Positions 1-6,690 of a stretch of DNA of 8,956 nt are shown here, in pieces (position 1 is the stretch's first letter; the number at the start of each line of letters is the position of its first letter). The translations under genes and the position numbers were made by a program. This DNA is from Geoglobus sp. (GTDB taxonomy: Archaea; Halobacteriota; Archaeoglobi; Archaeoglobales; Archaeoglobaceae): NCBI GenBank assembly GCA_027016965.1, contig JALURI010000204.1, positions 1 to 8,956 of the forward strand, given 5' to 3'. Below the pieces are notes generated by a model. It was given only the letters and a program-made list of their open reading frames with translations. It ran no database searches and was not told where the DNA came from.

Positions 1-25
1 CCATCTTGAATTTCTCATCGCCCAT
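1..25 (-). CDS. Start of a downstream gene, probably OB-fold/zinc-ribbon (DUF35-like) partner of the thiolase; cut by window edge
   Basis: Only the first eight codons are inside the window, reading MGDEKFKM. The ATG at 25-23 lies three bases after the thiolase stop codon, and the G-rich end of the thiolase gene (GGGGGTGTGA) can serve as its ribosome binding site, so the two genes are almost certainly co-transcribed and translationally coupled. In archaea and in the benzoylsuccinyl-CoA thiolase BbsAB, thiolases of this SCP2-like type commonly sit next to a small zinc-ribbon/OB-fold protein that forms a complex with them. The assignment here rests on that gene order alone. The visible residues are too few to identify a family. 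Confidence 0.45.
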
Positions 26-28
26 CTT

Positions 29-1204
29 TCACACCCCCAGCACAAAAACCCATCCAAAATGCCCTGTTCCACCTATATTGTGGGTAAGTCCCTTGTATGT
101 TTTGAGATCAACCTGAAGATCCTTCGCTTCCTCCCTGAGCTGTTTGACAATTTCATAGAACATCGCCACTCCCGTAGCACCAAGAGGATGACCTTTCGCT
201 TTCAGACCTCCAAACGTGTTAACAGGGATCTTTCCTCCAAAGTCTGAATCACCATTCTCAATGAACTTTCCTCCTTCTCCTTTTTTGCAGAATCCCAAAT
301 CTTCGTACGCCATGATTTCGGCTATTGTGAAGCAGTCATGCAGAGCCACAACATCCAAATCCTTTACGGGGCCCTCAATTCCTGCCATTTCGTACGCCAT
401 TCTTGACGCCTCAACGGTGGCTTTTAAACCGGCATAGTCCTCTCTCTTTGGCATGTTTGCCGTGTCGCTGCTGTAACCAACTCCTTCAATCCAGACAGCA
501 TTGTCAATTCCAAGCTCCTTTATTTTCTCCTCGCTTGCTATCACAGCAGCAGATGACCCATCTGTTATTGCGGAGCAGTCAAAAAGCCTCAGTGGATAGG
601 CAACGTATCTTGAACCAACAGCCTTTTCAAGGCTTATCTCCTTCTGAAACTGAGCCTTTGGATTCTTTGCTGCATTTCTGTGGTTTTTGACTGCAACAAG
701 GGCAAGCTGTTTATCTGTTGTTCCATACCTTGCCATGTGGGCTGATGCGTGCATTGCATAATAGCCCGGGAAGGTTGTGCCGTACTGATGGAACTCCCAC
801 AGATAGCTCCCACTTCTTCCTCCAACAGCCAAGGATGTTGGAGTATCTACCTCATTCATCTTCTCAAAGCCTATTGCAATTGCCAGATCAGCTATTCCAG
901 CCTTAACGCTTGTGTAAGCTGTGTAAACAGCAGCACTTCCTGTTGCACATGCTGCCTCAACTCTGATTGGGCCTCTGCCAGCAAAACCGCAGTATTCGTT
1001 TATTGGCACAGCAGGCATAAGCTCGTAGCTTCTCGTTCCTGCTGTACCAGCAACACTCAGCTCGATATCTTCCCTTGTAACACCAGCATCCTCCAAAGCT
1101 TCTTTAACACCTTCAAAAGCTAATTCCTGTACAGTCAGTTCATCCCTAATCCCAAATTTTGAACATCCAACTCCTATTATTCCAACTCTTCTACCCTTTC
1201 CCAT
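29..1204 (-). CDS. SCP2-type thiolase (acetyl-CoA acetyltransferase / lipid-transfer protein family)
   Basis: This 391-residue protein is a full-length thiolase-fold enzyme of the archaeal/SCP2 subgroup, which cleaves or forms 3-oxoacyl-CoA. Visible landmarks are the nucleophilic Cys86 in EAACATGSAAV, His289 in HDCFT, and His339 in the C-terminal KGHPLGATG motif, followed by a GTGHFG loop near the end. I chose the ATG at 1204: the sequence AAGGGGTG lies 7 bases upstream of it, whereas the TTG two codons earlier would sit only one base from that ribosome binding site. It is the last complete gene of the benzoyl-CoA reductase operon in this window, 44 bases after the iron-sulfur gene. Context suggests thiolysis of a 3-oxo intermediate downstream of ring opening, or of a side-chain aromatic such as in BbsAB. 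The substrate cannot be read from the sequence. A general acetoacetyl-CoA thiolase is the main alternative. Confidence 0.88.
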   Translation of the reverse strand: MGKGRRVGIIGVGCSKFGIRDELTVQELAFEGVKEALEDAGVTREDIELSVAGTAGTRSYELMPAVPINEYCGFAGRGPIRVEAACATGSAAVYTAYTSVKAGIADLAIAIGFEKMNEVDTPTSLAVGGRSGSYLWEFHQYGTTFPGYYAMHASAHMARYGTTDKQLALVAVKNHRNAAKNPKAQFQKEISLEKAVGSRYVAYPLRLFDCSAITDGSSAAVIASEEKIKELGIDNAVWIEGVGYSSDTANMPKREDYAGLKATVEASRMAYEMAGIEGPVKDLDVVALHDCFTIAEIMAYEDLGFCKKGEGGKFIENGDSDFGGKIPVNTFGGLKAKGHPLGATGVAMFYEIVKQLREEAKDLQVDLKTYKGLTHNIGGTGHFGWVFVLGV

Positions 1205-1248
1205 ATCCAAACACCCCTTACAAATAACTAAGGACCCGAAATTTCACT

Positions 1249-2340
1249 TCAAATATCAAAAAGATCATCAACCTCATCATTCAGCCTTGGCATCCTGCCA
1301 TGTGCCTGCAAAAACTCCTGAATTAGTTCGCTCTCCCTCATTGTATACATCTCATCCTCCTCATAGTCAAAATAAGCAGCCTTTCCGATTTCTGCCATTA
1401 TTCCCTCTCTCAAATTCTCTGTTCCCTTTATGTAAACAACTTCCATGCTCTCATCGTAGAGCCTGAAAACTCCAGCTGTCTCTGGCAAATCAGTAATTAC
1501 GGACTCTTCAAGCTTTAACACCTCTTTCAGAACAGGTAGCTTTTTCTCTGCAATTGAGTCCCTCCATTTGTTGCTTGCCCTCCTCCTCAAATCCCTCGGC
1601 ACCCCTGTCGGACATATCTCAACACAAACCCCGCAAAACTTGCATCCCGACTCAACATCACTCCTTCCAGTCCTTCCAGCAACTGCGTTACCTTCAACAA
1701 CTGTAAATGATAATGCATTAGCCTCTCTTACCTCAACGCATCCTCTAACGCATCTCATGCAGTTTATGCACAGATTCCAGTTCCACCTGTACATCTTTTC
1801 CTCGACGACAGGTAGATTCTGGAATACATATTTTGGAGTGTAATCAGGGATAGCAATATACTCGGAAACAAATCTCAGCTCGCATCTCGGGAAAAGATCA
1901 CAGCATCTCTCCTCAACAGCATAGCCAAACATGCACTGAACTCTATCACATCCGTTTCTGTATTCGCATGTTATGCAGACGTGGGGATGATTTGCAAGTA
2001 TCCTTGCCAGATTCTTTCTCCTTTCCTCCATCGCATCAGCATCATCAATCTCTACTTTGATTCCATCCTCAACTATCGTTATGCAGGCTTTTCTCAGCTC
2101 TCCATTGATTTTAACAACACAGAGCCCGCAGCCCTCATACTCTTCAGCCTCTCCTTCTATCTCATACTCACCTCTGAAAACCCTCTCTGCTCCTTTTTTG
2201 TTTGGTCCAGGAGAAACATTTGGATGGTAGCATATGTTGGGTATGTAAAATCCATTGCCGAGGGCAACCTCTAAAACGGTTTTTCCCCTCTCTCCTGTTA
2301 CCTTTTTTCCATCCAAGATTACAGTTATTGTGTCTCCCAT
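1249..2340 (-). CDS. NuoG-like multi-cluster iron-sulfur electron-transfer protein with a C-terminal GIY-YIG-like domain
   Basis: This 363-residue protein resembles the N-terminal iron-sulfur part of NuoG and of related hydrogenase or formate dehydrogenase subunits. Residues 1-90 form a [2Fe-2S] domain with Cys37, Cys71, Cys74 and Cys86; the stretch between Cys37 and Cys71 is longer than usual. Next is the NuoG-type His/Cys cluster, His118, Cys122, Cys125, Cys131. Two ferredoxin motifs follow: Cys191/194/197/201 and Cys233/236/239/243. The molybdopterin-like part of NuoG is missing. Instead, residues 285-354 resemble a GIY-YIG fold (AGVFRLYD, EVVYIKGTENLREGI, then ESELIQEF and PRLN) with apparently lost catalytic residues. 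The ATG at 2340 has GGTGA four bases upstream. It lies 29 bases after the delta-subunit gene, so it probably moves electrons to or from the reductase's ferredoxin. No NuoE/NuoF-like partner is visible. The protein is cytoplasmic, with no membrane segment. Confidence 0.85.
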   Translation of the reverse strand: MGDTITVILDGKKVTGERGKTVLEVALGNGFYIPNICYHPNVSPGPNKKGAERVFRGEYEIEGEAEEYEGCGLCVVKINGELRKACITIVEDGIKVEIDDADAMEERRKNLARILANHPHVCITCEYRNGCDRVQCMFGYAVEERCCDLFPRCELRFVSEYIAIPDYTPKYVFQNLPVVEEKMYRWNWNLCINCMRCVRGCVEVREANALSFTVVEGNAVAGRTGRSDVESGCKFCGVCVEICPTGVPRDLRRRASNKWRDSIAEKKLPVLKEVLKLEESVITDLPETAGVFRLYDESMEVVYIKGTENLREGIMAEIGKAAYFDYEEDEMYTMRESELIQEFLQAHGRMPRLNDEVDDLFDI

Positions 2341-2369
2341 TTTTTCACCGCAAAAAGAGGTAAGGAGGA

Positions 2370-3251
2370 TTATTTTTTGGATTTTATGTAGAGGGCTCTT
2401 GCAAATAATGCAGCTCCTATAGCTCCTGCAAGCTGGGGATCGATCTTGGGCTCCAGTGCCTTCAGGTTGAGATTTCTCTCTATCCTTCTGACAACTCCTA
2501 CGTTCTTTGAAATTCCTCCTGTTATTGCAAAGTCGGGCTCGACACCCACTCTTTCAAGCAGCTCAACAACCCTGCTTGAAACAGCGTTGAAGAAAGCAGC
2601 AAGAATCATCTCCTTGCTCCATCCCCTTCTTATAAGCCCGAGTATCTCTGACTTTGCAAAGACAACACATGTTGTTGAGACTGGCTCAGGCTCCTCATCC
2701 ACTTTGAGAGAGAGTTCCCCAACCTCTGTTATCGGCACAGATAGCATATCACAGACAACCTCAATTCCCCTTCCAGTTCCCGCTGCACACTTGTCGTTCA
2801 TGAGGAAGTTTATCACCTTCCCTCTGCTGTCAACTTTTATCGCCTTGAGGTCCTGGCCGCCCATGTCAAGAATCGTTCTCACTGTGTTACCGTAAACATA
2901 CACTGCCCCCCTTCCATGGCAGGCTATCTCTGTGATTGTTTTGTTTGCAAAGGGAATGCTAACTCTCCCGTATCCTGTTCCAACTATGTAGTGGATGTTC
3001 TCCCTTGTCATATCTCCAATTTTCTCAAGTACAGCGTTGACAGCCTTCTCTGAACTTGCGGTGCTACTTGTTCCTGTTCTTATGTTGGCGTAGGCGTAAA
3101 GCTCACCGTCTACCATTAAAACAGCCTGAGTGCTAACAGATCCGAGGTCAATTCCACAGCTTATCACCTCGGCATCCTGCCAGTTCTTACTCTCATCAAC
3201 CCATATTGTTTCGGGCCATCTCCAATATTCACTTTCCTGCACGGTAACCAT
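2370..3251 (-). CDS. bzdQ: Benzoyl-CoA reductase delta subunit, ATPase/activator family (BzdQ/BcrD-type)
   Basis: This 293-residue protein is one of the two ATP-hydrolysing subunits of class I benzoyl-CoA reductase, of the 2-hydroxyglutaryl-CoA dehydratase activator (ASKHA) family. The phosphate loop is CGIDLGSVSTQ (32-42) and the second nucleotide motif is DMGGQD (129-134). The two conserved cysteines, Cys155 in NDKCAAGTG and Cys195 in TTCVVFAKSE, are the family's ligands for a [4Fe-4S] cluster shared with the sister subunit. C-terminal ASKHA elements are ITGGISKN and GAIGAALFA. An N-terminal extension rich in Trp (YWRWPETIW) precedes the fold, as I recall for the Q subunit; length also fits. 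I set the start at the ATG at 3251, which has GAGGAGGTGAT four bases upstream; an in-frame GTG 12 codons earlier lies inside the preceding gene. It follows the alpha gene by 13 bases. The delta versus alpha label is moderately certain; the family is secure. Confidence 0.9.
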   Translation of the reverse strand: MVTVQESEYWRWPETIWVDESKNWQDAEVISCGIDLGSVSTQAVLMVDGELYAYANIRTGTSSTASSEKAVNAVLEKIGDMTRENIHYIVGTGYGRVSIPFANKTITEIACHGRGAVYVYGNTVRTILDMGGQDLKAIKVDSRGKVINFLMNDKCAAGTGRGIEVVCDMLSVPITEVGELSLKVDEEPEPVSTTCVVFAKSEILGLIRRGWSKEMILAAFFNAVSSRVVELLERVGVEPDFAITGGISKNVGVVRRIERNLNLKALEPKIDPQLAGAIGAALFARALYIKSKK

Positions 3252-3264
3252 AATTATCACCTCC

Positions 3265-4035
3265 TCACAAAGCTGACAGTGCTGCACCTATCGCTGGAAC
3301 AAGCTCAGGTGGATAACTGTCTGGAACATGCACTTCCTTTCCGAGTTCCCTTCTCATTGCATCAATGAAGCCTATGTCGTTTGCAAGTCCACCAATCAGC
3401 AGGACATCGTCCTTTATCTCGATTCTTCTCGCTATTGCTGCAACCCTATCTGCTATGGCATCGTGGATAGCTCTCGAGATCTCAGCCTTGGGTACATTTG
3501 AATGAAGCAATGAAACCACTTCAGATTCAGCGAAAACAACACACTGGGCATTCATTGGAATTGCCCTTGTTGCCTGCAAAGCAAGCTGTCCGAATTCATC
3601 TGGTGTGACTTCTAAGTACCTTATCATTGCATCAACAAATGATCCTGCTCCAGCAGCACATTTATCAGCTAAGGAGAAGTCCTTGACATTTCCATTATCA
3701 TCAAGCTGAATTGCTCTGCTCTCCTCGGCGCCAACCTCAATTACTGTTCTTGCAGTCTCCTTTACATAGTATGCCCCTCTTCCAGCAGCAATTACCTGTG
3801 TTATCTCATCATCAGCAAATGGAGCTGAAATCTTTCCAAATCCTGTTGCAACTATCTTTTTTACATCCTCTCTATTCAGTTCAGACTTTTCCAGTGCTTT
3901 CTCAAATGCCTCCTCCGAGGACTTCTTGTGATCTGTGCCTGTTCTCTCGATCACATAGGATAGAATGTTTCTGCTTTCATCCATTATCACGACCTTTGTC
4001 ATCTTTGTTCCAACATCTATTCCCGCCACAGCCAT
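3265..4035 (-). CDS. bzdP: Benzoyl-CoA reductase alpha subunit, ATPase/activator family (BzdP/BcrA-type)
   Basis: This 256-residue protein is the second ATPase subunit of the reductase, of the same activator family as its downstream neighbour. The phosphate loop GIDVGTKMTK begins at residue 5. The conserved cluster cysteines are Cys126 in ADKCAAGAG and Cys165 in AQCVVFAESE. The C-terminal motifs are LIGGLAND (213-220) and PAIGAALSAL. Where the delta subunit has DMGGQD, this one has EVGAEE (100-105), so the two nucleotide sites are not equivalent; I recall this as typical of the alpha type. It is compact: as I remember it, Thauera BcrA is well over 400 residues, so the shorter Bzd-type alpha is the better match. 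The ATG at 4035 has GGAGGTGAT three bases upstream. It is 21 bases after the beta gene. A 2-hydroxyacyl-CoA dehydratase activator is excluded mainly because there are two such genes next to gamma and beta subunits. Confidence 0.9.
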   Translation of the reverse strand: MAVAGIDVGTKMTKVVIMDESRNILSYVIERTGTDHKKSSEEAFEKALEKSELNREDVKKIVATGFGKISAPFADDEITQVIAAGRGAYYVKETARTVIEVGAEESRAIQLDDNGNVKDFSLADKCAAGAGSFVDAMIRYLEVTPDEFGQLALQATRAIPMNAQCVVFAESEVVSLLHSNVPKAEISRAIHDAIADRVAAIARRIEIKDDVLLIGGLANDIGFIDAMRRELGKEVHVPDSYPPELVPAIGAALSAL

Positions 4036-4056
4036 AATATCACCTCCATAAAAAAA

Positions 4057-5388
4057 TCAGGAGAGCTTCTCAATTCCGAGGCTCTGCATGAATGAATCTA
4101 TGACATTGAATGTTCTTGCCTCATCAAACTCTCTTGGATCAGCCATGTTTCCTTCGTATGTTGCCACAGGTATACCTTTGCCGACAAGATAATCCCTCAC
4201 CTCAAGGGTTGACATGTTCCAGAGCTCACATCCTCTGTTGAGGTGCATGATTATTGCATCCGTATTCCAGTCCTTGACCATCTGGTACGTCTCCTGCTTT
4301 CTCACCCAGTGAGAGTACTCATGCTGCCATGAAGCCCTGTATTTCAGATTGAACAGAGCTGTCCACCAGAGTGCGCTTCTCCTGTCGTGGATCTCAAATC
4401 CAGCCTCCTCCGGTGTTTGAGCAGGCTCCCAGATCCAGTTCTCTCCCTTTTCATCCATCCCAAGCCATGCAGCCCCCAGACCGAATGTGTAAATACTGCC
4501 TACAGACACGGCACCATAATTCTGCTCAAGGTAGCGGTAAACCTTAAGGAACGGCCATGGTGGCGGGTTATCTGTAACAAATCTGAATTGTTCATAGTTC
4601 AATGCACCAATTTCTCTTTTAACCCTGCTTTCAACCTCCTTGTAAAGCTGCTCATAAAGCTTAACTACCCTCTCATCGCTCCTCCTTATCAGAGTGAGCA
4701 CATAGAATGAAAACATGCTCTTTTCTTCCATTGGAGCTGGTTTTGCCTGGTTGAGCTTGCATATCTTTGCCCACAATGTCATCGACTTTGCCTCATTCTC
4801 AACAGCCTTTATCAGAAGCTCGTCATCATACTCCCTTCCTGTGATTTTCTCCATCCAGGTTATCGAATCCTCAAGCTGCCTGACAACATACTCTATCTTT
4901 TTCTCATCCAATGTATATCCAGGTCCAACTGATATGTCAACAGCATAGGTTGGTACCCCTCCTTCAAGCTCCGCAGCATAATGATACCATTTTGCATGAG
5001 AGCAGCAGATGTGGATTGTGAAGTTGAAGTCTGGTTTTGGGAATGGTTCAATTATGCTTCCATCTGCAAGCAGATACTTATCCATTGCAACGCTGCCCCA
5101 GTAATTCCTCATGTACCCGCAAAGATCTCTTGCCGCTCCTTTCCTCTCAATTGTTTCAAGTGCTCTCATTGAGAAGTCCTTGAAGAAAGCAGCAGTTGCT
5201 CCATAGGGCTCTCCTGTTAATGGATAAACATCCTCACCAAGCCCCTGAGGGACCGGGTCAAAAGCCCAGGCAGAGCCTGCCCACCTTATGCCACCCTTAT
5301 CTTTTGCCTCAAGATACTCCCTGTAATAATTCATTCTGTAGTTCTTGAAATCGTTCCAGCAGTCAAACGGTCTAACCTTAACCTCCAT
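4057..5388 (-). CDS. bzdO: Benzoyl-CoA reductase beta subunit (BzdO/BcrB-type)
   Basis: This 443-residue protein is one of the two HgdB-like catalytic-module subunits that bind benzoyl-CoA and an iron-sulfur centre and carry out the two-electron ring reduction. The length suits a beta subunit, and no signal peptide or membrane segment is seen. Cysteines available as ligands are Cys10, Cys90, the adjacent pair Cys128-Cys129 in HICCSHAKW, Cys210 and Cys387 in NRGCELWN. The LNRGCELW stretch is where HgdB-type proteins place a conserved cysteine late in the fold. I chose the ATG at 5388 because GAGGTGATT lies three bases before it, and 15 extra upstream codons would lie largely within the gamma gene. 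The ribosome binding site overlaps the end of the gamma gene, with a gap of 10 bases, pointing to translational coupling. Beta versus gamma is assigned by length and order. Confidence 0.9.
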   Translation of the reverse strand: MEVKVRPFDCWNDFKNYRMNYYREYLEAKDKGGIRWAGSAWAFDPVPQGLGEDVYPLTGEPYGATAAFFKDFSMRALETIERKGAARDLCGYMRNYWGSVAMDKYLLADGSIIEPFPKPDFNFTIHICCSHAKWYHYAAELEGGVPTYAVDISVGPGYTLDEKKIEYVVRQLEDSITWMEKITGREYDDELLIKAVENEAKSMTLWAKICKLNQAKPAPMEEKSMFSFYVLTLIRRSDERVVKLYEQLYKEVESRVKREIGALNYEQFRFVTDNPPPWPFLKVYRYLEQNYGAVSVGSIYTFGLGAAWLGMDEKGENWIWEPAQTPEEAGFEIHDRRSALWWTALFNLKYRASWQHEYSHWVRKQETYQMVKDWNTDAIIMHLNRGCELWNMSTLEVRDYLVGKGIPVATYEGNMADPREFDEARTFNVIDSFMQSLGIEKLS

Positions 5389-5398
5389 ACCAATCACC

Positions 5399-6583
5399 TC
5401 AGATAAACAGATCCTCCTCACCCATAGCCTCAATCATTGCCTCAACTCTCGTTCTGAACTGCCCAACAGGCTGCGTCAAGTCTAATTCAAGATGGAGATG
5501 TCTCACTCCCATTTTATCAAGCATCTCTCTGAGTGAGGGTACGTCAAGCTCGTGAGGGTCGCAGAACTTCATCTGTGCAATGATTACAGCCTCAATGTTC
5601 CAGTCCTTTATGACATCTTCGATGAACTGAAATCTCCTCCTTCCAAAGAACTCTCCTCTTGCCCAGTCCTTTGCTGGACATGGTACCCTATAAACATATC
5701 TCTTTGCTAAAGCCATCACTCTGTCTCCATCCTCCTTTACCAGTCCCCAGAAGTACCTTGAGCCTGTGCAGTTCTCTTCGAAAACAAATGTTGCAGGGTA
5801 ACTCATTCCATATTCTATCAGTCTGAAAAGCTCAGCATCGTAGTCTTCACTTCCAATAAGCATAAGCCTTGTTCCAATCTCCCTGTCGTTCTCAACCTCT
5901 CCATTCTCAACCTTCTCAAGAAAGCTTTCAAGAACCTCGTTGTGCTCAGCCTTATCAACAACCTGAGAAGAAACAACAATGTACATTGCATGCAGTCCCG
6001 TGATGAATGGTTCCTCAGCCTTCCTCAGCTCGAACATTCTTGTAAGCAACTCTCTGTTTTTATTGTAAACCTCAATAGCATTGTCAAGACTGCTATTTGA
6101 TATTTCCTTTCCGGTCCACTCCTCAACAGATTTTTTAAACTTCTCAAACTCATGTTTTGCAAAATCAGCTGCATGAGGGTTGTTTACACCATGCGGGAAA
6201 GGCAAATAGTAGCTCCATTCTATGTTCTCAACCCTGTCTGCAAAGCTGAAATAGGATTGCCTCATGTGAAGGCATGACTGTGCTATTGTCACGCCATTCA
6301 GATAATCATACCTGCCCTGCAGTGCCTGAGCCAAAGTGTCATGGCAGAACGGACAGTACATGTCATGGAGGTATGGTCTTGTTATGCTCTCCGGCTCATG
6401 TGAGCCAAGAATTCTCACAGGCAGGATTCCTGCCGCATACATTATCTCCTCAGGCATGTACGTGCAGAAATATCCCACAACCCTGCCTCCTGTTCTCTCA
6501 TCCCATCTCTTTGCATACTCATGTCTGTTTTCGAACCATTCGATAAACCTCTTCATTTCAGGCAACTCGTCAACCGTTACCAT
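5399..6583 (-). CDS. bzdN: Benzoyl-CoA reductase gamma subunit (BzdN/BcrC-type)
   Basis: This 394-residue protein is the other HgdB-like subunit of the reductase core and the first gene of the operon. Family landmarks are an N-terminal VVGYFCTYMPEEIMYAAG segment (35-52), followed by RILGSHEP, as in the 2-hydroxyglutaryl-CoA dehydratase beta family. Possible cluster-ligand cysteines are Cys77 and Cys80 in YCPFCHDT, Cys104 in QSCLHMRQ, Cys272 in EENCTGSRYFWG and Cys341 in KFCDPHE. The late KFCDPHELDVP motif matches the place where this family has its third cysteine. The ATG at 6583 follows GGAGGTGA at a spacing of four bases, so the start is well supported. The upstream 107 bases hold a TATA box and TTTACA elements. 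Together with the next three genes it makes a complete ATP-dependent benzoyl-CoA reductase. A 2-hydroxyacyl-CoA dehydratase is the only realistic alternative. Confidence 0.92.
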   Translation of the reverse strand: MVTVDELPEMKRFIEWFENRHEYAKRWDERTGGRVVGYFCTYMPEEIMYAAGILPVRILGSHEPESITRPYLHDMYCPFCHDTLAQALQGRYDYLNGVTIAQSCLHMRQSYFSFADRVENIEWSYYLPFPHGVNNPHAADFAKHEFEKFKKSVEEWTGKEISNSSLDNAIEVYNKNRELLTRMFELRKAEEPFITGLHAMYIVVSSQVVDKAEHNEVLESFLEKVENGEVENDREIGTRLMLIGSEDYDAELFRLIEYGMSYPATFVFEENCTGSRYFWGLVKEDGDRVMALAKRYVYRVPCPAKDWARGEFFGRRRFQFIEDVIKDWNIEAVIIAQMKFCDPHELDVPSLREMLDKMGVRHLHLELDLTQPVGQFRTRVEAMIEAMGEEDLFI

Positions 6584-6629
6584 TCCTTCACCTCCGCAAA
6601 TCTGTAAAGCATGTATCTCTTCTCACAAT

Positions 6630-6640
6630 ACTTTGTAAAT
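6630..6640 (-). promoter_or_regulatory. Candidate operator element of the reductase operon (shared 11-mer)
   Basis: Read on the minus strand this is ATTTACAAAGT. It is identical to 7223-7233 in front of the regulator gene and, like that copy, sits between the TATA box and the expected transcription start, where a bound protein would block initiation. A further TTTACA half-site lies 31 bases downstream (6608-6603, minus strand), about three helical turns away. Binding by the neighbouring Lrp-like protein is inference. Confidence 0.45.
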
Positions 6641-6644
6641 TTGG

Positions 6645-6652
6645 TATAAATA
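6645..6652 (-). promoter_or_regulatory. Probable TATA box for the benzoyl-CoA reductase operon
   Basis: The minus strand reads TATTTATA here, preceded by an A-rich stretch (CAGAAAAT) that could act as the TFB recognition element. With the usual archaeal spacing, transcription would begin near 6622, giving a leader of about 40 bases that contains the GGAGGTGA ribosome binding site of the gamma gene. It is the only good TATA match between the regulator's stop codon and the operon. Confidence 0.5.
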
Positions 6653-6673
6653 ATTTTCTGAATTTTGGACGAG

Positions 6674-6679
6674 AAAAAA
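6674..6679 (-). terminator. Possible U-tract terminator of the regulator gene
   Basis: Twelve to seventeen bases past the regulator's stop codon the minus strand has six consecutive T, preceded by AAAA. Archaeal RNA polymerase often stops at such runs. It would separate the regulator transcript from the reductase operon, whose TATA box lies just beyond. No strong hairpin is seen. Confidence 0.3.
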
Positions 6680-6690
6680 TTTTCATTTGT

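Noticed and set aside
749..1123. Plus-strand open frame of 124 codons opposite the thiolase gene
   Set aside because: It is rich in Ser and Cys with no domain and lies entirely within the thiolase coding region.
2341..2369. T-rich stretch between the delta-subunit and NuoG-like genes as an internal terminator
   Set aside because: On the minus strand there is only one run of five T, no hairpin, and a working ribosome binding site follows at once, so continued operon transcription is more likely.
2446..2895. Plus-strand open frame of 149 codons opposite the delta-subunit gene
   Set aside because: Its Ser/Thr/Pro-rich composition is typical of an antisense shadow, and the opposite strand encodes a conserved ATPase with intact motifs.
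3252..3287. Longer delta-subunit start (GTG at 3287)
   Set aside because: It would overlap the alpha-subunit gene, while the ATG at 3251 has an excellent ribosome binding site.
5389..5433. Longer beta-subunit start upstream of 5388
   Set aside because: The extra 15 codons overlap the end of the gamma gene and do not look conserved; the ATG at 5388 follows GAGGTGATT.
2370..6583. 2-hydroxyacyl-CoA dehydratase with its activator instead of benzoyl-CoA reductase
   Set aside because: Dehydratase systems have one activator gene; here two different ATPase subunits accompany two core subunits, with a ferredoxin and a dienoyl-CoA hydratase nearby.
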